Below, in pieces: positions 49,194 through 56,776 of a DNA stretch of 64,000 nt. Numbering within the stretch: the stretch's first letter is position 1; every line of letters starts with the position of its first letter. Source of the stretch: Pseudomonadota bacterium (GTDB lineage Bacteria; Pseudomonadota; Gammaproteobacteria; Burkholderiales; Burkholderiaceae_B); the NCBI GenBank assembly GCA_023439305.1, contig JAEXOO010000043.1, positions 141,351 to 205,350 on the forward strand, read 5' to 3'. The notes below the pieces were generated by a model that searched no databases, had not been told where the DNA came from, and was given only the letters and a program-made list of their open reading frames with translations. The position numbers were made by a program, and so were the translations under genes.

Positions 49194-49224
49194 TTGACCA
49201 TATAGTACCAAAGCGGTACTATAT
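49194..49224 (+). promoter_or_regulatory. suf promoter with an overlapping Rrf2-type operator
   Basis: TTGACC (49194-49199) and TACTAT (49217-49222) form a sigma-70 promoter with an exact 17-base spacer. A perfect dyad fills the spacer and the -10: ATATAGTACC (49200-49209) and GGTACTATAT (49215-49224) around AAAGC. A protein bound here would block RNA polymerase. The Rrf2-family regulator encoded 28 bases downstream is the obvious candidate, giving autorepression of the suf operon. Confidence 0.88.
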
Positions 49225-49252
49225 TCCTAAATGACCCGTTCAGAGAGAGTGA

Positions 49253-49747
49253 ATGCTGCGAATCAGCAAGATCATCGATTACGGCACTTTGGTGCTGACA
49301 CACATGGCTGGGGAACCGGACCGTGTGTTCAGTGCGTCTGATTTGGCCGCCATCCTGGGGCTGGGCCAGCCTACGGTCAGCAAGGTGCTGAAACTGCTGG
49401 GTCAGCATGAGCTGGTCATCAGCAGTCGAGGCGCGCGCGGGGGGTATGTGCTGGGCCGCCCCGCCAAACAAATAAGTGTAGCGCAAATTATCGACGCACT
49501 GGAAGAACAGCCTTTCGGCTTGACCGAGTGCGTTGCCAGTCCCGGCGCCTGTTCAGTGGAATCTGACTGCCACATACGCAGCAATTGGCAGCGAATCAAT
49601 GATATTGTCCGGCGCACGCTGGAAGAAGTCAGTGTTGCGGACATGATACGCCCGCCAAGCAACGAGTTTCCCCTGACTCACAAGCCGGGCCCCGAATTGA
49701 AAACCAGAAACAAGGCTAGCACCTCCAACGTGGAGTTAACCGAATGA
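49253..49747 (+). CDS. Rrf2-family regulator of the SUF operon
   Basis: A 164-residue Rrf2-family DNA-binding protein. The winged helix (about 1-75) shows MLRISKIIDYGTLVLTHMA, the recognition part LGLGQPTVSKVLKLLGQHEL, and the wing SSRGARGGYVLGRP. Three Cys in ECVASPGACSVESDCHI can bind an Fe-S cluster, as in IscR, so the protein can sense cluster status. The C-terminal 30 residues are polar. It is the first gene of the operon, behind a promoter with a 25-base dyad, and its stop overlaps the sufB ATG by four bases. Confidence 0.92.
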   Translation: MLRISKIIDYGTLVLTHMAGEPDRVFSASDLAAILGLGQPTVSKVLKLLGQHELVISSRGARGGYVLGRPAKQISVAQIIDALEEQPFGLTECVASPGACSVESDCHIRSNWQRINDIVRRTLEEVSVADMIRPPSNEFPLTHKPGPELKTRNKASTSNVELTE

Positions 49748-51192
49748 GTACCGTCAACGAACACCTGGACACCTTCCTCGACCGCGAGTACGAGGCCGGT
49801 TTTGTCACAGAGATCGAATCCGAAACCATCCCGAAAGGCCTGAGCGAAGACGTCATCCGCTTCCTGTCCGCGAAAAAACGCGAGCCGGAATTCATGCTGG
49901 AATGGCGCCTGGCTGCCTACCGGCAGTGGCTGACCATGAAGAATCCGACCTGGTCCATCGTGGATTATCCGCCCATCGATTTCCAGGACATCAGCTACTA
50001 CTCCGCACCCAAGAGCAAGGCCGACGGCCCCAAGAGTCTGGACGAGGTAGATCCCGAGTTGCTGCGCACCTACGAGAAACTGGGCGTGCCGCTTCATGAG
50101 CGCGCCCGGCTGGCCGGCGTGGCAGTGGATGCGGTGTTCGACTCCGTGTCTGTGGCCACCACGTTCCGCAAGCAGCTCGAAGAAGTCGGGGTCATCTTCT
50201 GTTCCTTCTCCGAAGCGGTGCGCGAGCATCCCGAGCTGATCAAGAAGTACCTGGGCACGGTTGTACCCCCCAGCGACAACTTCTACGCCGCGCTCAATTC
50301 CGCCGTGTTCTCCGACGGCTCCTTTGTGTTCATTCCCAAAGGCGTGCGCTGCCCCATGGAGCTGTCCACGTATTTCCGCATCAACGCCCGCGACACCGGG
50401 CAGTTCGAGCGCACGCTGATCATTGCCGAAGAAGGCGCTTCGGTCAGCTACCTGGAAGGCTGTACGGCCCCCATGCGCGATGAAAACCAGCTGCATGCGG
50501 CGGTCGTGGAGCTGGTCGCGCTGGACGATGCCAAGATCAAGTATTCGACCGTGCAAAACTGGTATCCCGGCGACAAGGACGGCAAGGGCGGTATCTACAA
50601 CTTCGTGACCAAGCGCGGCGAATGCCGCGGAGCCCGTTCGCATATTTCCTGGACGCAGGTGGAAACCGGCTCGGCCATTACCTGGAAGTACCCCAGCGTG
50701 GTGTTGCGCGGCGACGATTCGCAAGGCGAGTTCTATTCCGTGGCGTTGAGCAACCATCGCCAGCAGGCCGATACCGGCACCAAGATGATCCACATGGGGC
50801 GCAATACCAGCAGCACCATTATTTCCAAGGGCATCTCGGCCGGGCACGGCATCAACTCCTACCGCGGCCTGGTGCGCATCACGCCCAAGGCGGAAAACGC
50901 CCGCAACTACACCCAGTGCGACTCGCTGCTGATCGGCAAGAAGTGCGCGGCCCATACCTTCCCCACGGTCGAGGTGCAGAACCCCACGGCCAGTGTGGAG
51001 CACGAAGCCACGGCCTCCCGCATCGGCGAGGACCAGCTCTTTTATGCCATGCAGCGCGGCTTGAGCGCTGAGGACGCCGTTTCCATGATCGTGAACGGTT
51101 TTTGTAAAGAAGTGATCAAAGAATTGCCCATGGAGTTTGCAGTCGAAGCACAGAATCTGCTCGGCGTCAGCTTGGAAGGCAGTGTAGGTTAA
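49744..51192 (+). CDS. sufB: SufB, Fe-S cluster scaffold subunit
   Basis: A 482-residue scaffold protein of the SufBC2D complex, in which clusters are assembled. The family regions are FCSFSEAVREHPELIKKYLG, FVFIPKGVRCPMELSTYFRI, ARNYTQCDSLLIGKKCAAHT with the active-site Cys, and the C-terminal EDAVSMIVNGFCKEV. The length is normal. The start ATG 49744 overlaps the regulator gene; sufC follows seven bases after the stop. Confidence 0.97.
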   Translation: MSTVNEHLDTFLDREYEAGFVTEIESETIPKGLSEDVIRFLSAKKREPEFMLEWRLAAYRQWLTMKNPTWSIVDYPPIDFQDISYYSAPKSKADGPKSLDEVDPELLRTYEKLGVPLHERARLAGVAVDAVFDSVSVATTFRKQLEEVGVIFCSFSEAVREHPELIKKYLGTVVPPSDNFYAALNSAVFSDGSFVFIPKGVRCPMELSTYFRINARDTGQFERTLIIAEEGASVSYLEGCTAPMRDENQLHAAVVELVALDDAKIKYSTVQNWYPGDKDGKGGIYNFVTKRGECRGARSHISWTQVETGSAITWKYPSVVLRGDDSQGEFYSVALSNHRQQADTGTKMIHMGRNTSSTIISKGISAGHGINSYRGLVRITPKAENARNYTQCDSLLIGKKCAAHTFPTVEVQNPTASVEHEATASRIGEDQLFYAMQRGLSAEDAVSMIVNGFCKEVIKELPMEFAVEAQNLLGVSLEGSVG

Positions 51193-51199
51193 GGAGAAC

Positions 51200-51985
51200 A
51201 TGGAAATGCTGACGATTAAAGATTTGCGCGCCTCGGTTGAAGACAAACCCATCCTGAAGGGCCTGAACCTGCAGATCAACCCCGGTGAAGTGCATGCCAT
51301 CATGGGGCCCAACGGCTCGGGCAAGAGCACCTTGTCCCAGGTGCTGGCCGGCCGCGAGGACTACACCATCGAAGGCGGCTCGGTCGAATGGCTGGGCCAG
51401 GATCTGCTGGACATGAAGATCGAAGAACGCGCCCGCTCGGGCCTGTTCCTGGCCTTCCAGTACCCCATCGAAATTCCCGGCGTATCGAACGCCTATTTTC
51501 TGCGCGCCTCGGTCAATGCCGTGCGTCGCCACCAGGGTCTGCCTGAGCTGGACGCCATGGATTTCCTCAAGCGCGTCAAGGAAGAAATGAAGACCGTGGG
51601 CATGCGCGAAGAGTTCCTCTACCGCTCCGTCAACGAAGGCTTCTCCGGTGGCGAAAAGAAGCGCAACGAAGTCCTGCAAATGAGCCTGCTGGAGCCCAAG
51701 CTGGCCATCCTGGACGAAACCGACTCGGGCCTGGACATCGACGCCCTGCGCGTGGTGGCCGACGGCGTGAACCGTCTGCGCTCGCCCGAACGCTCCTTGC
51801 TGGTCATCACACATTACCAGCGCCTGCTGGACTACATCGTGCCCGACTTCGTGCACGTGCTGGCCGGTGGCCGCATCATCCGCTCGGGCGGCCGTGAGCT
51901 GGCCCTGGAGCTGGAAGAACGCGGTTACGGCTGGGTGCTGGAACAGGCGGCGGCCGACGAGGCTGCCAAGGGAGCAGCGGTATGA
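51200..51985 (+). CDS. sufC: SufC, ATPase of the SUF complex
   Basis: A 261-residue cytosolic ABC-type ATPase that binds SufB and SufD and powers cluster assembly. Walker A is MGPNGSGKSTLSQVLAG; the SufC-type signature is GFSGGEKKRNEVLQM; Walker B with the switch is LAILDETDSGLDIDALRVV; the H-loop is VITHYQRLLDYI. AGGAGA precedes ATG 51200. The stop overlaps the sufD start by four bases. Confidence 0.98.
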   Translation: MEMLTIKDLRASVEDKPILKGLNLQINPGEVHAIMGPNGSGKSTLSQVLAGREDYTIEGGSVEWLGQDLLDMKIEERARSGLFLAFQYPIEIPGVSNAYFLRASVNAVRRHQGLPELDAMDFLKRVKEEMKTVGMREEFLYRSVNEGFSGGEKKRNEVLQMSLLEPKLAILDETDSGLDIDALRVVADGVNRLRSPERSLLVITHYQRLLDYIVPDFVHVLAGGRIIRSGGRELALELEERGYGWVLEQAAADEAAKGAAV

Positions 51986-53289
51986 GTCTGCCGGTTTGGG
52001 TAAATGATTTTGCTGCTCAGGCCGCCCAGCGGCCCGGTGCAGCGCTGCCTTGGCTGAGCGCGTTGCGTCAGAGGGCCCTGGATCGCTTTGCGCAAGAAGG
52101 CTGGCCCACCACGCGTATCGAAGCCTGGCACCACACGTCTCTGGCCTTGCTGGAGCAGCAGAGCTTTGCGCCGCACGCCCAGGGCGAAGCGGCCGAGCTG
52201 GTCCGGTCGGTACGACAGCAGGAAGATGGCTACTTTCTGGTTTTTGTGGATGGCCGCTACGACGACTCGCTCTCGAGCGTGGGCGCCTTGCCCGCCGGCG
52301 CCCGGCTGGGGGCGCTCAGCGCCTGCATCGAGCAGGACGGCGACTGGGTGCAAAGCCAGTATGGCGACGAGTCGCAGGGTGCGGCCACGGCGGCCCTGAA
52401 CCTGGCCCTGGCCCATGATGGCGCCGTGCTCAGCCTGAGCGCCGGCACTCACCTGGAGCAGCCTGTGCACCTGGTGTTCGTCAGCACGCAAGGTGGCAGC
52501 GCCAGCTTTACCCGCAACCTGATCGCCCTGGAATCGGGCGCCAGCGCAACCGTGGTGGAGCACTACGTGGGGCGCCAGGCTGACGATGCCTCGCTCAGCA
52601 GCGCGGTGACGCGGCTGAACGTGGCCCGCGACGCCAACCTGACGCACCTGAAACTGCAGCAGGAAGCTCCCCAGGATTTTCATCTGGCCAATATCGACGT
52701 GCAGCAAGGACAGGGTTCGGTCTTCAACTCCCATTCGTTGTCATTTGGCGCCCGTCTTGCCCGTAACGACATTTCCACGGTGTTCAATGGCGAGCGTTGC
52801 GAAACCCTGTTCAATGGCTTGTACTTCGTGGACGGTCGCCGTCATGTGGATCACAACACCGTGATCAACCACGCTCAGCCCAACTGCCAAAGTCGCGAAT
52901 ACTACCGCGGCATTCTGGCCGACACGGCCCGCGGTGTGTTCTGCGGACGGGTGTTGGTAGGCAAGGGCGCGGATGGCACGGATGCCGTGCAGCGATCGGA
53001 CAGCTTGTTGTTGTCCAAGCTGGCGCGCGCCGACTCCCGTCCTGAATTGGAAATCTATGCGGACGACGTCAAGTGTGCGCACGGCGCCACTGTCGGCCAG
53101 CTGGATGCGGACAGCCTGTTCTATCTGCGTTCGCGTGGCATGACCCAGGAAGATGCCCGCAATATGCTGATCTACGCATTTGCCGCCCAGTCGCTGGAGC
53201 GCATCGCCTCCGACGGTCTGCGCCGCCGCGCCACGGCCGGCATCAGCGCCTTGTTGCCTGGCGGTCTTGCCCTTGGAGAGCTTGCATGA
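51982..53289 (+). CDS. sufD: SufD, Fe-S scaffold complex subunit
   Basis: A 435-residue partner of SufB with the same right-handed beta-helix core. Typical phrases are RIEAWHHTSLALLEQ in the N-terminal helical region, YFVDGRRHVDHNTVINHAQP with the conserved His, and ADSRPELEIYADDVKCAHGATVG near the end. It completes the SufBC2D scaffold. Translational coupling at both ends (ATGA overlaps with sufC and sufS) indicates one polycistronic unit. Confidence 0.95.
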   Translation: MSLPVWVNDFAAQAAQRPGAALPWLSALRQRALDRFAQEGWPTTRIEAWHHTSLALLEQQSFAPHAQGEAAELVRSVRQQEDGYFLVFVDGRYDDSLSSVGALPAGARLGALSACIEQDGDWVQSQYGDESQGAATAALNLALAHDGAVLSLSAGTHLEQPVHLVFVSTQGGSASFTRNLIALESGASATVVEHYVGRQADDASLSSAVTRLNVARDANLTHLKLQQEAPQDFHLANIDVQQGQGSVFNSHSLSFGARLARNDISTVFNGERCETLFNGLYFVDGRRHVDHNTVINHAQPNCQSREYYRGILADTARGVFCGRVLVGKGADGTDAVQRSDSLLLSKLARADSRPELEIYADDVKCAHGATVGQLDADSLFYLRSRGMTQEDARNMLIYAFAAQSLERIASDGLRRRATAGISALLPGGLALGELA

Positions 53290-54533
53290 ATGCCCCTCTG
53301 CCCGTGACCGAACCTGTCTTGTTGAACCATCGCGACGACTTCCCGATTCTTGCGCGGCCTGTGCGCGGCCAGCGCCTGTCCTATCTGGACAACGGCGCCA
53401 CCACGCAAAAGCCCAGTGCCGTGATCCAGGCCGAAGCGCGGTTCTATGAACAGTCCAACGCGAATATCCATCGCGGTGTGCATTGGCTTTCCCAGCACGC
53501 CACGGATCTGTACGATCAAGCCAGGAGCACCGTACGGGCATTCCTGAATGCCGCGCGCGACGAGGAAATCGTCTTCACGCGCGGCACGACGGAGTCCATC
53601 AATCTGGTGGCCTACAGCTGGGGCATGGACAATCTCAAGGCAGGCGACGAAATCCTGCTGACCGGACTGGAGCACCATTCCAATATCGTGCCCTGGCAAT
53701 TGGTCGCCCAGCGCACCGGTGCGGTGATCCGCGTGGTGCCTGTGCTGGATAATGGCGAGCTGGACCAAGAGGCCTATCGCCAGTTGCTGAGCGAAAAGAC
53801 CCGCCTGGTCGGCATGGGCCACGTGTCCAATGCCTTGGGCACCATCAATCCAGTGACCGAAATGACCCGCCTGGCGCATCAGGTCGGCGCCAAGGTCCTG
53901 GTCGACGGCGCGCAGTCCGTGCCTCATGGCGTGGTGGACGTGCAGGCCATCGGCTGTGATTTCTACGTGTTTTCGGCGCACAAGCTGTACGGGCCCACTG
54001 GCATGGGGGCCTTGTATGTACGCTACGACATTCTGGATCGTATGTCGCCCTGGATGGGCGGCGGCGACATGATCACGACGGTCAGCTTTGACGGCAGCCA
54101 GTACGCGCCCGTGCCGCAGCGCTTTGAGGCGGGTACGCCCAATATCGCCGGCGCCATCGCCATGGCGGCCGCCATCGACTACCTGAGCGCCATCGGCATG
54201 GAGCGCATTGCCGCGCACGAGGCCTTGCTGCTGAGCTATGCCACGGATGCCTTGAACGACATGGGAGGCGTGCGCATTGTGGGCACGGCTCAGGAAAAGG
54301 CCGGTATTGTTTCTTTCCTGGTCGACGGTATCCACCCTCACGATCTGGGTACCATTCTGGACATGGATGGGGTGGCGATCCGTGCAGGGCATCATTGCGC
54401 CATGCCCCTGATGACCCGTTTCGGCATTCCCGGCACGGCCCGGGCCTCGTTCGCGCTGTACAACGACTATGCCGATATAGACGCCCTGGTGGGCAGTCTG
54501 CGCAAAGCGCAAAAACTATTTGGAGTTGGCTGA
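53286..54533 (+). CDS. sufS: SufS-type cysteine desulfurase
   Basis: A 415-residue PLP enzyme that takes sulfur from cysteine for cluster assembly. The substrate and cofactor regions are LDNGATTQKP, GLEHHSNIVPWQL, and the PLP lysine in VFSAHKLYGPTGMG. The active-site Cys is in RAGHHCAMPLM, in the short loop that defines group II (SufS) enzymes, which need an activator; SufU is encoded next. The start is ATG 53286 by overlap with sufD. The stop touches the sufU start. Confidence 0.97.
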   Translation: MNAPLPVTEPVLLNHRDDFPILARPVRGQRLSYLDNGATTQKPSAVIQAEARFYEQSNANIHRGVHWLSQHATDLYDQARSTVRAFLNAARDEEIVFTRGTTESINLVAYSWGMDNLKAGDEILLTGLEHHSNIVPWQLVAQRTGAVIRVVPVLDNGELDQEAYRQLLSEKTRLVGMGHVSNALGTINPVTEMTRLAHQVGAKVLVDGAQSVPHGVVDVQAIGCDFYVFSAHKLYGPTGMGALYVRYDILDRMSPWMGGGDMITTVSFDGSQYAPVPQRFEAGTPNIAGAIAMAAAIDYLSAIGMERIAAHEALLLSYATDALNDMGGVRIVGTAQEKAGIVSFLVDGIHPHDLGTILDMDGVAIRAGHHCAMPLMTRFGIPGTARASFALYNDYADIDALVGSLRKAQKLFGVG

Positions 54534-54986
54534 ATGAGCCAGGATTTCAACGGGCTGCGCGACCTGTACCAAGAGGTCATTTTTGATCACAATCGCAGCC
54601 CCCGTAATTTTGAAGTGATCGAGAACGCCAGCCATTACGCCAATGGTCACAACCCGCTGTGCGGGGACCAGTTGGCTGTGTATGCGGTGGTGGAAGACGG
54701 GATCGTGCAGCGAGTCAGTTTCATTGGACATGGCTGCGCGATCTCCAAGGCATCAGCGTCGCTGATGACTGAAGCTGTCAAGGGCCTGACCCTGGCCGAA
54801 TTCGAGTCTCTGTTCCAGGACATGCACGCCATGTTGACCGAGGCTCATCCCGACCGAGATCTGGGCAAACTCGAAGTGTTGTCGGGAGTGCGCGAGTTTC
54901 CGGCGCGCGTCAAATGTGCCACCCTGGCCTGGCATACCCTGCACAACGCCATCCATCAGGCCAAGGAAACCGCGCAAACCGAATAA
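54534..54986 (+). CDS. sufU: SufU-type sulfur transfer protein
   Basis: A 150-residue member of the IscU/SufU family. The three conserved Cys are in NPLCGDQL, GHGCAISKASAS and RVKCATLAWHTL, with the insertion between the second and third that separates SufU from IscU. SufU receives sulfur from SufS through a zinc-bound site and passes it to SufBCD. It takes the place SufE has in E. coli. The ATG follows the sufS stop without gap. Confidence 0.95.
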   Translation: MSQDFNGLRDLYQEVIFDHNRSPRNFEVIENASHYANGHNPLCGDQLAVYAVVEDGIVQRVSFIGHGCAISKASASLMTEAVKGLTLAEFESLFQDMHAMLTEAHPDRDLGKLEVLSGVREFPARVKCATLAWHTLHNAIHQAKETAQTE

Positions 54987-54997
54987 AGGCGCAAGGC

Positions 54998-55558
54998 ATG
55001 AGCTACTTTGAACGACAAGATGTACTGGTGGCGCGGGATTGTCCCGCTGTCAGCATTCCCTATGGTGCGCCTGTCACCATTGAACAAGGTTGTACGGCAA
55101 CCATCACCCAGAAGCTGGGCGGCAGCTACACCGTCATGGTGGAAGGCAATCTGTATCGCATTGAAGGGGTGGACGCCGACGCTCTGGGTTTTGACGCCCA
55201 CGAGAAGCCGGAGGTCTTTGTTCCTGAACTGCCTCTGAGCGAAAAAACCGTGGAAGACGCGGCCTGGATTGTTCTGTCCAGTGTCTACGACCCGGAAATC
55301 CCCGTGGATATCGTCAATCTGGGGCTGGTGTACGAATGCAAGGTCACTCAGACTGGCCCGGACGCCTTTTCCATTGTCATGAACATGACATTGACGGCGC
55401 CTGGCTGTGGCATGGGCACCATGATCGCCGATGAAGCCCGTTACAAGCTGCTGACTATTCAGGGCGTAGAAGAGGCCTCCGTCGATCTGGTCTGGGATCC
55501 GCCGTGGAGCCGTGAACGCATGAGTGAGTCGGCGCGCCTGCAACTGGGCATGCTGTAA
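54998..55558 (+). CDS. sufT: SufT/DUF59-family Fe-S maturation protein
   Basis: A 186-residue protein. An N-terminal part of about 80 residues precedes a MIP18/DUF59 domain, seen as VYDPEIPVDIVNLGLVYECK, the LTAPGCGMGTMIADEA segment with its conserved Cys, and VDLVWDPPWSRERMSE. SufT proteins help mature iron-sulfur proteins under high demand. The start ATG 54998 follows sufU by 11 bases; it is the last gene before the operon terminator. Confidence 0.93.
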   Translation: MSYFERQDVLVARDCPAVSIPYGAPVTIEQGCTATITQKLGGSYTVMVEGNLYRIEGVDADALGFDAHEKPEVFVPELPLSEKTVEDAAWIVLSSVYDPEIPVDIVNLGLVYECKVTQTGPDAFSIVMNMTLTAPGCGMGTMIADEARYKLLTIQGVEEASVDLVWDPPWSRERMSESARLQLGML

Positions 55559-55561
55559 AAG

Positions 55562-55591
55562 AAAAGGCCTGCTTGAAAGCAGGCCTTTTTT
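55562..55591 (+). terminator. Intrinsic terminator of the suf operon
   Basis: AAAAGGCCTGCTT (55562-55574) and AAGCAGGCCTTTT form a 13-base stem with a tight loop, followed by T's. The A-rich left side would also serve transcription from the minus-strand regulator gene. Confidence 0.92.
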
Positions 55592-55658
55592 ATTTGCGCG
55601 TACAGACTCGATGCCGCTCGTTCAGCTGGAGCAAGTCCAGGCGGCGGCCATGCCTTCT

Positions 55659-56399
55659 TCATGCTGTGGGCATTCCCAGTCGAGCGCCCTTGGACACGGC
55701 ATGGTAGACCGCTTCGTTACGATTATGCACGTTCATGCGCATGTACAAGGTTTCCGCATGCGCCTTGGCGGTAGCCGACGAGATATTCAACTGTCGCGCC
55801 ACCCCTTTGATGGTCATGCCGCGCGCCAGCAGCACCAGGACTTCATACTGGCGGGGCGTCAGGCCCAGCAGACGGGCCTCGTCGGCGTGCTGGCGGCTTT
55901 GTTCTTTTTCTTCGGGCGGCCAGCGTATGGGCTCATAGGGCTTGATCAGTGGTGCGCTTTGGGCCGTTGATACGCTTGGTGACGTTATTTCGGATGCGTT
56001 GACGGTTTGGACTGCCGTGCTGGGGGAGGGAAAGCAGGTCCCGCCGGCCAGCACCAGGTTGACCGAGGCCATCATCAGTTCGGGCGTTGCGTTCTTGAGC
56101 AGGTGTCCCATGACGCCGGAGGGAGCGTCGTAAGACGCCGGAAGGGCGCAGGCCGACTCCGCCATCAGGAGTACGGCATTGGGCTGCAGGCTGCGGTGCG
56201 CATGATCCAGCAATGTGCGGCAGGCATCTGCAGAAGGTACGGATAGAAGCAGAAGCTCGCAATGCCGATCGGAGCCCGTCGCATCCAGCGAGCTGTAGTC
56301 CATGCCCAGCAACTGTGCGCTGGGCAACGTGTCGGCCAAAAGGCGGACAATGCCGAGTCTGAACAGAGTGTGGGGTTCCACAACGATGATAGTGGTCAT
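55659..56399 (-). CDS. LuxR-type regulator with degenerate receiver, CsgD-like
   Basis: A 246-residue protein. The N-terminal half (1-115) has the layout of a response-regulator receiver (MTTIIVVEPHTLFRLGIVRLL), but the phospho-acceptor Asp is absent: the corresponding strand reads ELLLLSVP. A linker with a Pro-rich part follows. The LuxR/GerE helix-turn-helix is at about 178-240 (LGLTPRQYEVLVLLARGMTI, VARQLNISSATAKAHAETLY). Such a non-phosphorylated receiver recalls CsgD, the curli master regulator. It lies on the same strand just downstream of the curlin gene, behind a long AT-rich gap. Control of curli and perhaps pga is inferred from position. Confidence 0.87.
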   Translation of the reverse strand: MTTIIVVEPHTLFRLGIVRLLADTLPSAQLLGMDYSSLDATGSDRHCELLLLSVPSADACRTLLDHAHRSLQPNAVLLMAESACALPASYDAPSGVMGHLLKNATPELMMASVNLVLAGGTCFPSPSTAVQTVNASEITSPSVSTAQSAPLIKPYEPIRWPPEEKEQSRQHADEARLLGLTPRQYEVLVLLARGMTIKGVARQLNISSATAKAHAETLYMRMNVHNRNEAVYHAVSKGARLGMPTA

Positions 56400-56712
56400 T
56401 CTTTTCTCCCTTGCTGCGTATCTTATGGCGCTGCTGTCGAGAGGCGACAGCGCTTGGTTACGTTAATTCATGAAAATTTGCTTTCCCAGGCAGCGCTTTT
56501 TGTTTAAGGTTTTTCGTTTATGAAAATAACCAGTTTTGAGCAATTATCCGGCGACCCCCTGATTTCAGGGCTGACGAATTATATATTTTTGTTAAACGCT
56601 ACTTTGCAATTGTTATAAATACGATCTTTGAAACGAGGAAGTTGTTTTATTAAGTCATGCTGAATCAAACAGTTACCTTTTCGAATAATATAAAAAATAT
56701 GCATATTAGATT
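56400..56712. promoter_or_regulatory. AT-rich upstream region of the CsgD-like regulator gene
   Basis: This stretch has no gene and is visibly much richer in A and T than the rest of the window, especially 56500-56712. It holds a small hairpin, CCCTGA-TT-TCAGGG (56557-56570). It lies directly upstream of the CsgD-like gene and after the curlin terminator, so it is probably its promoter region. AT-rich DNA of this type attracts H-NS-like proteins and IHF; no site is assigned. Confidence 0.55.
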
Positions 56713-56753
56713 TAAAAAAATGGCGCCTCGGTAATAATCTGAGGCGCCAAAAT
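56713..56753 (-). terminator. Intrinsic terminator of the curlin gene
   Basis: TGGCGCCTC (56721-56729) and GAGGCGCCA (56741-56749) form a nine-base stem with an 11-base loop. On the minus strand the stem is followed by a run of seven T's (A's at 56714-56720), 24 bases past the curlin stop. Confidence 0.88.
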
Positions 56754-56776
56754 AAGTGTATTTACATTAAATGCGC

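Noticed and set aside
49678..51330. Long minus-strand open frame (550 codons) opposite sufB
   Set aside because: Antisense shadow of sufB, whose protein is fully conserved on the plus strand.
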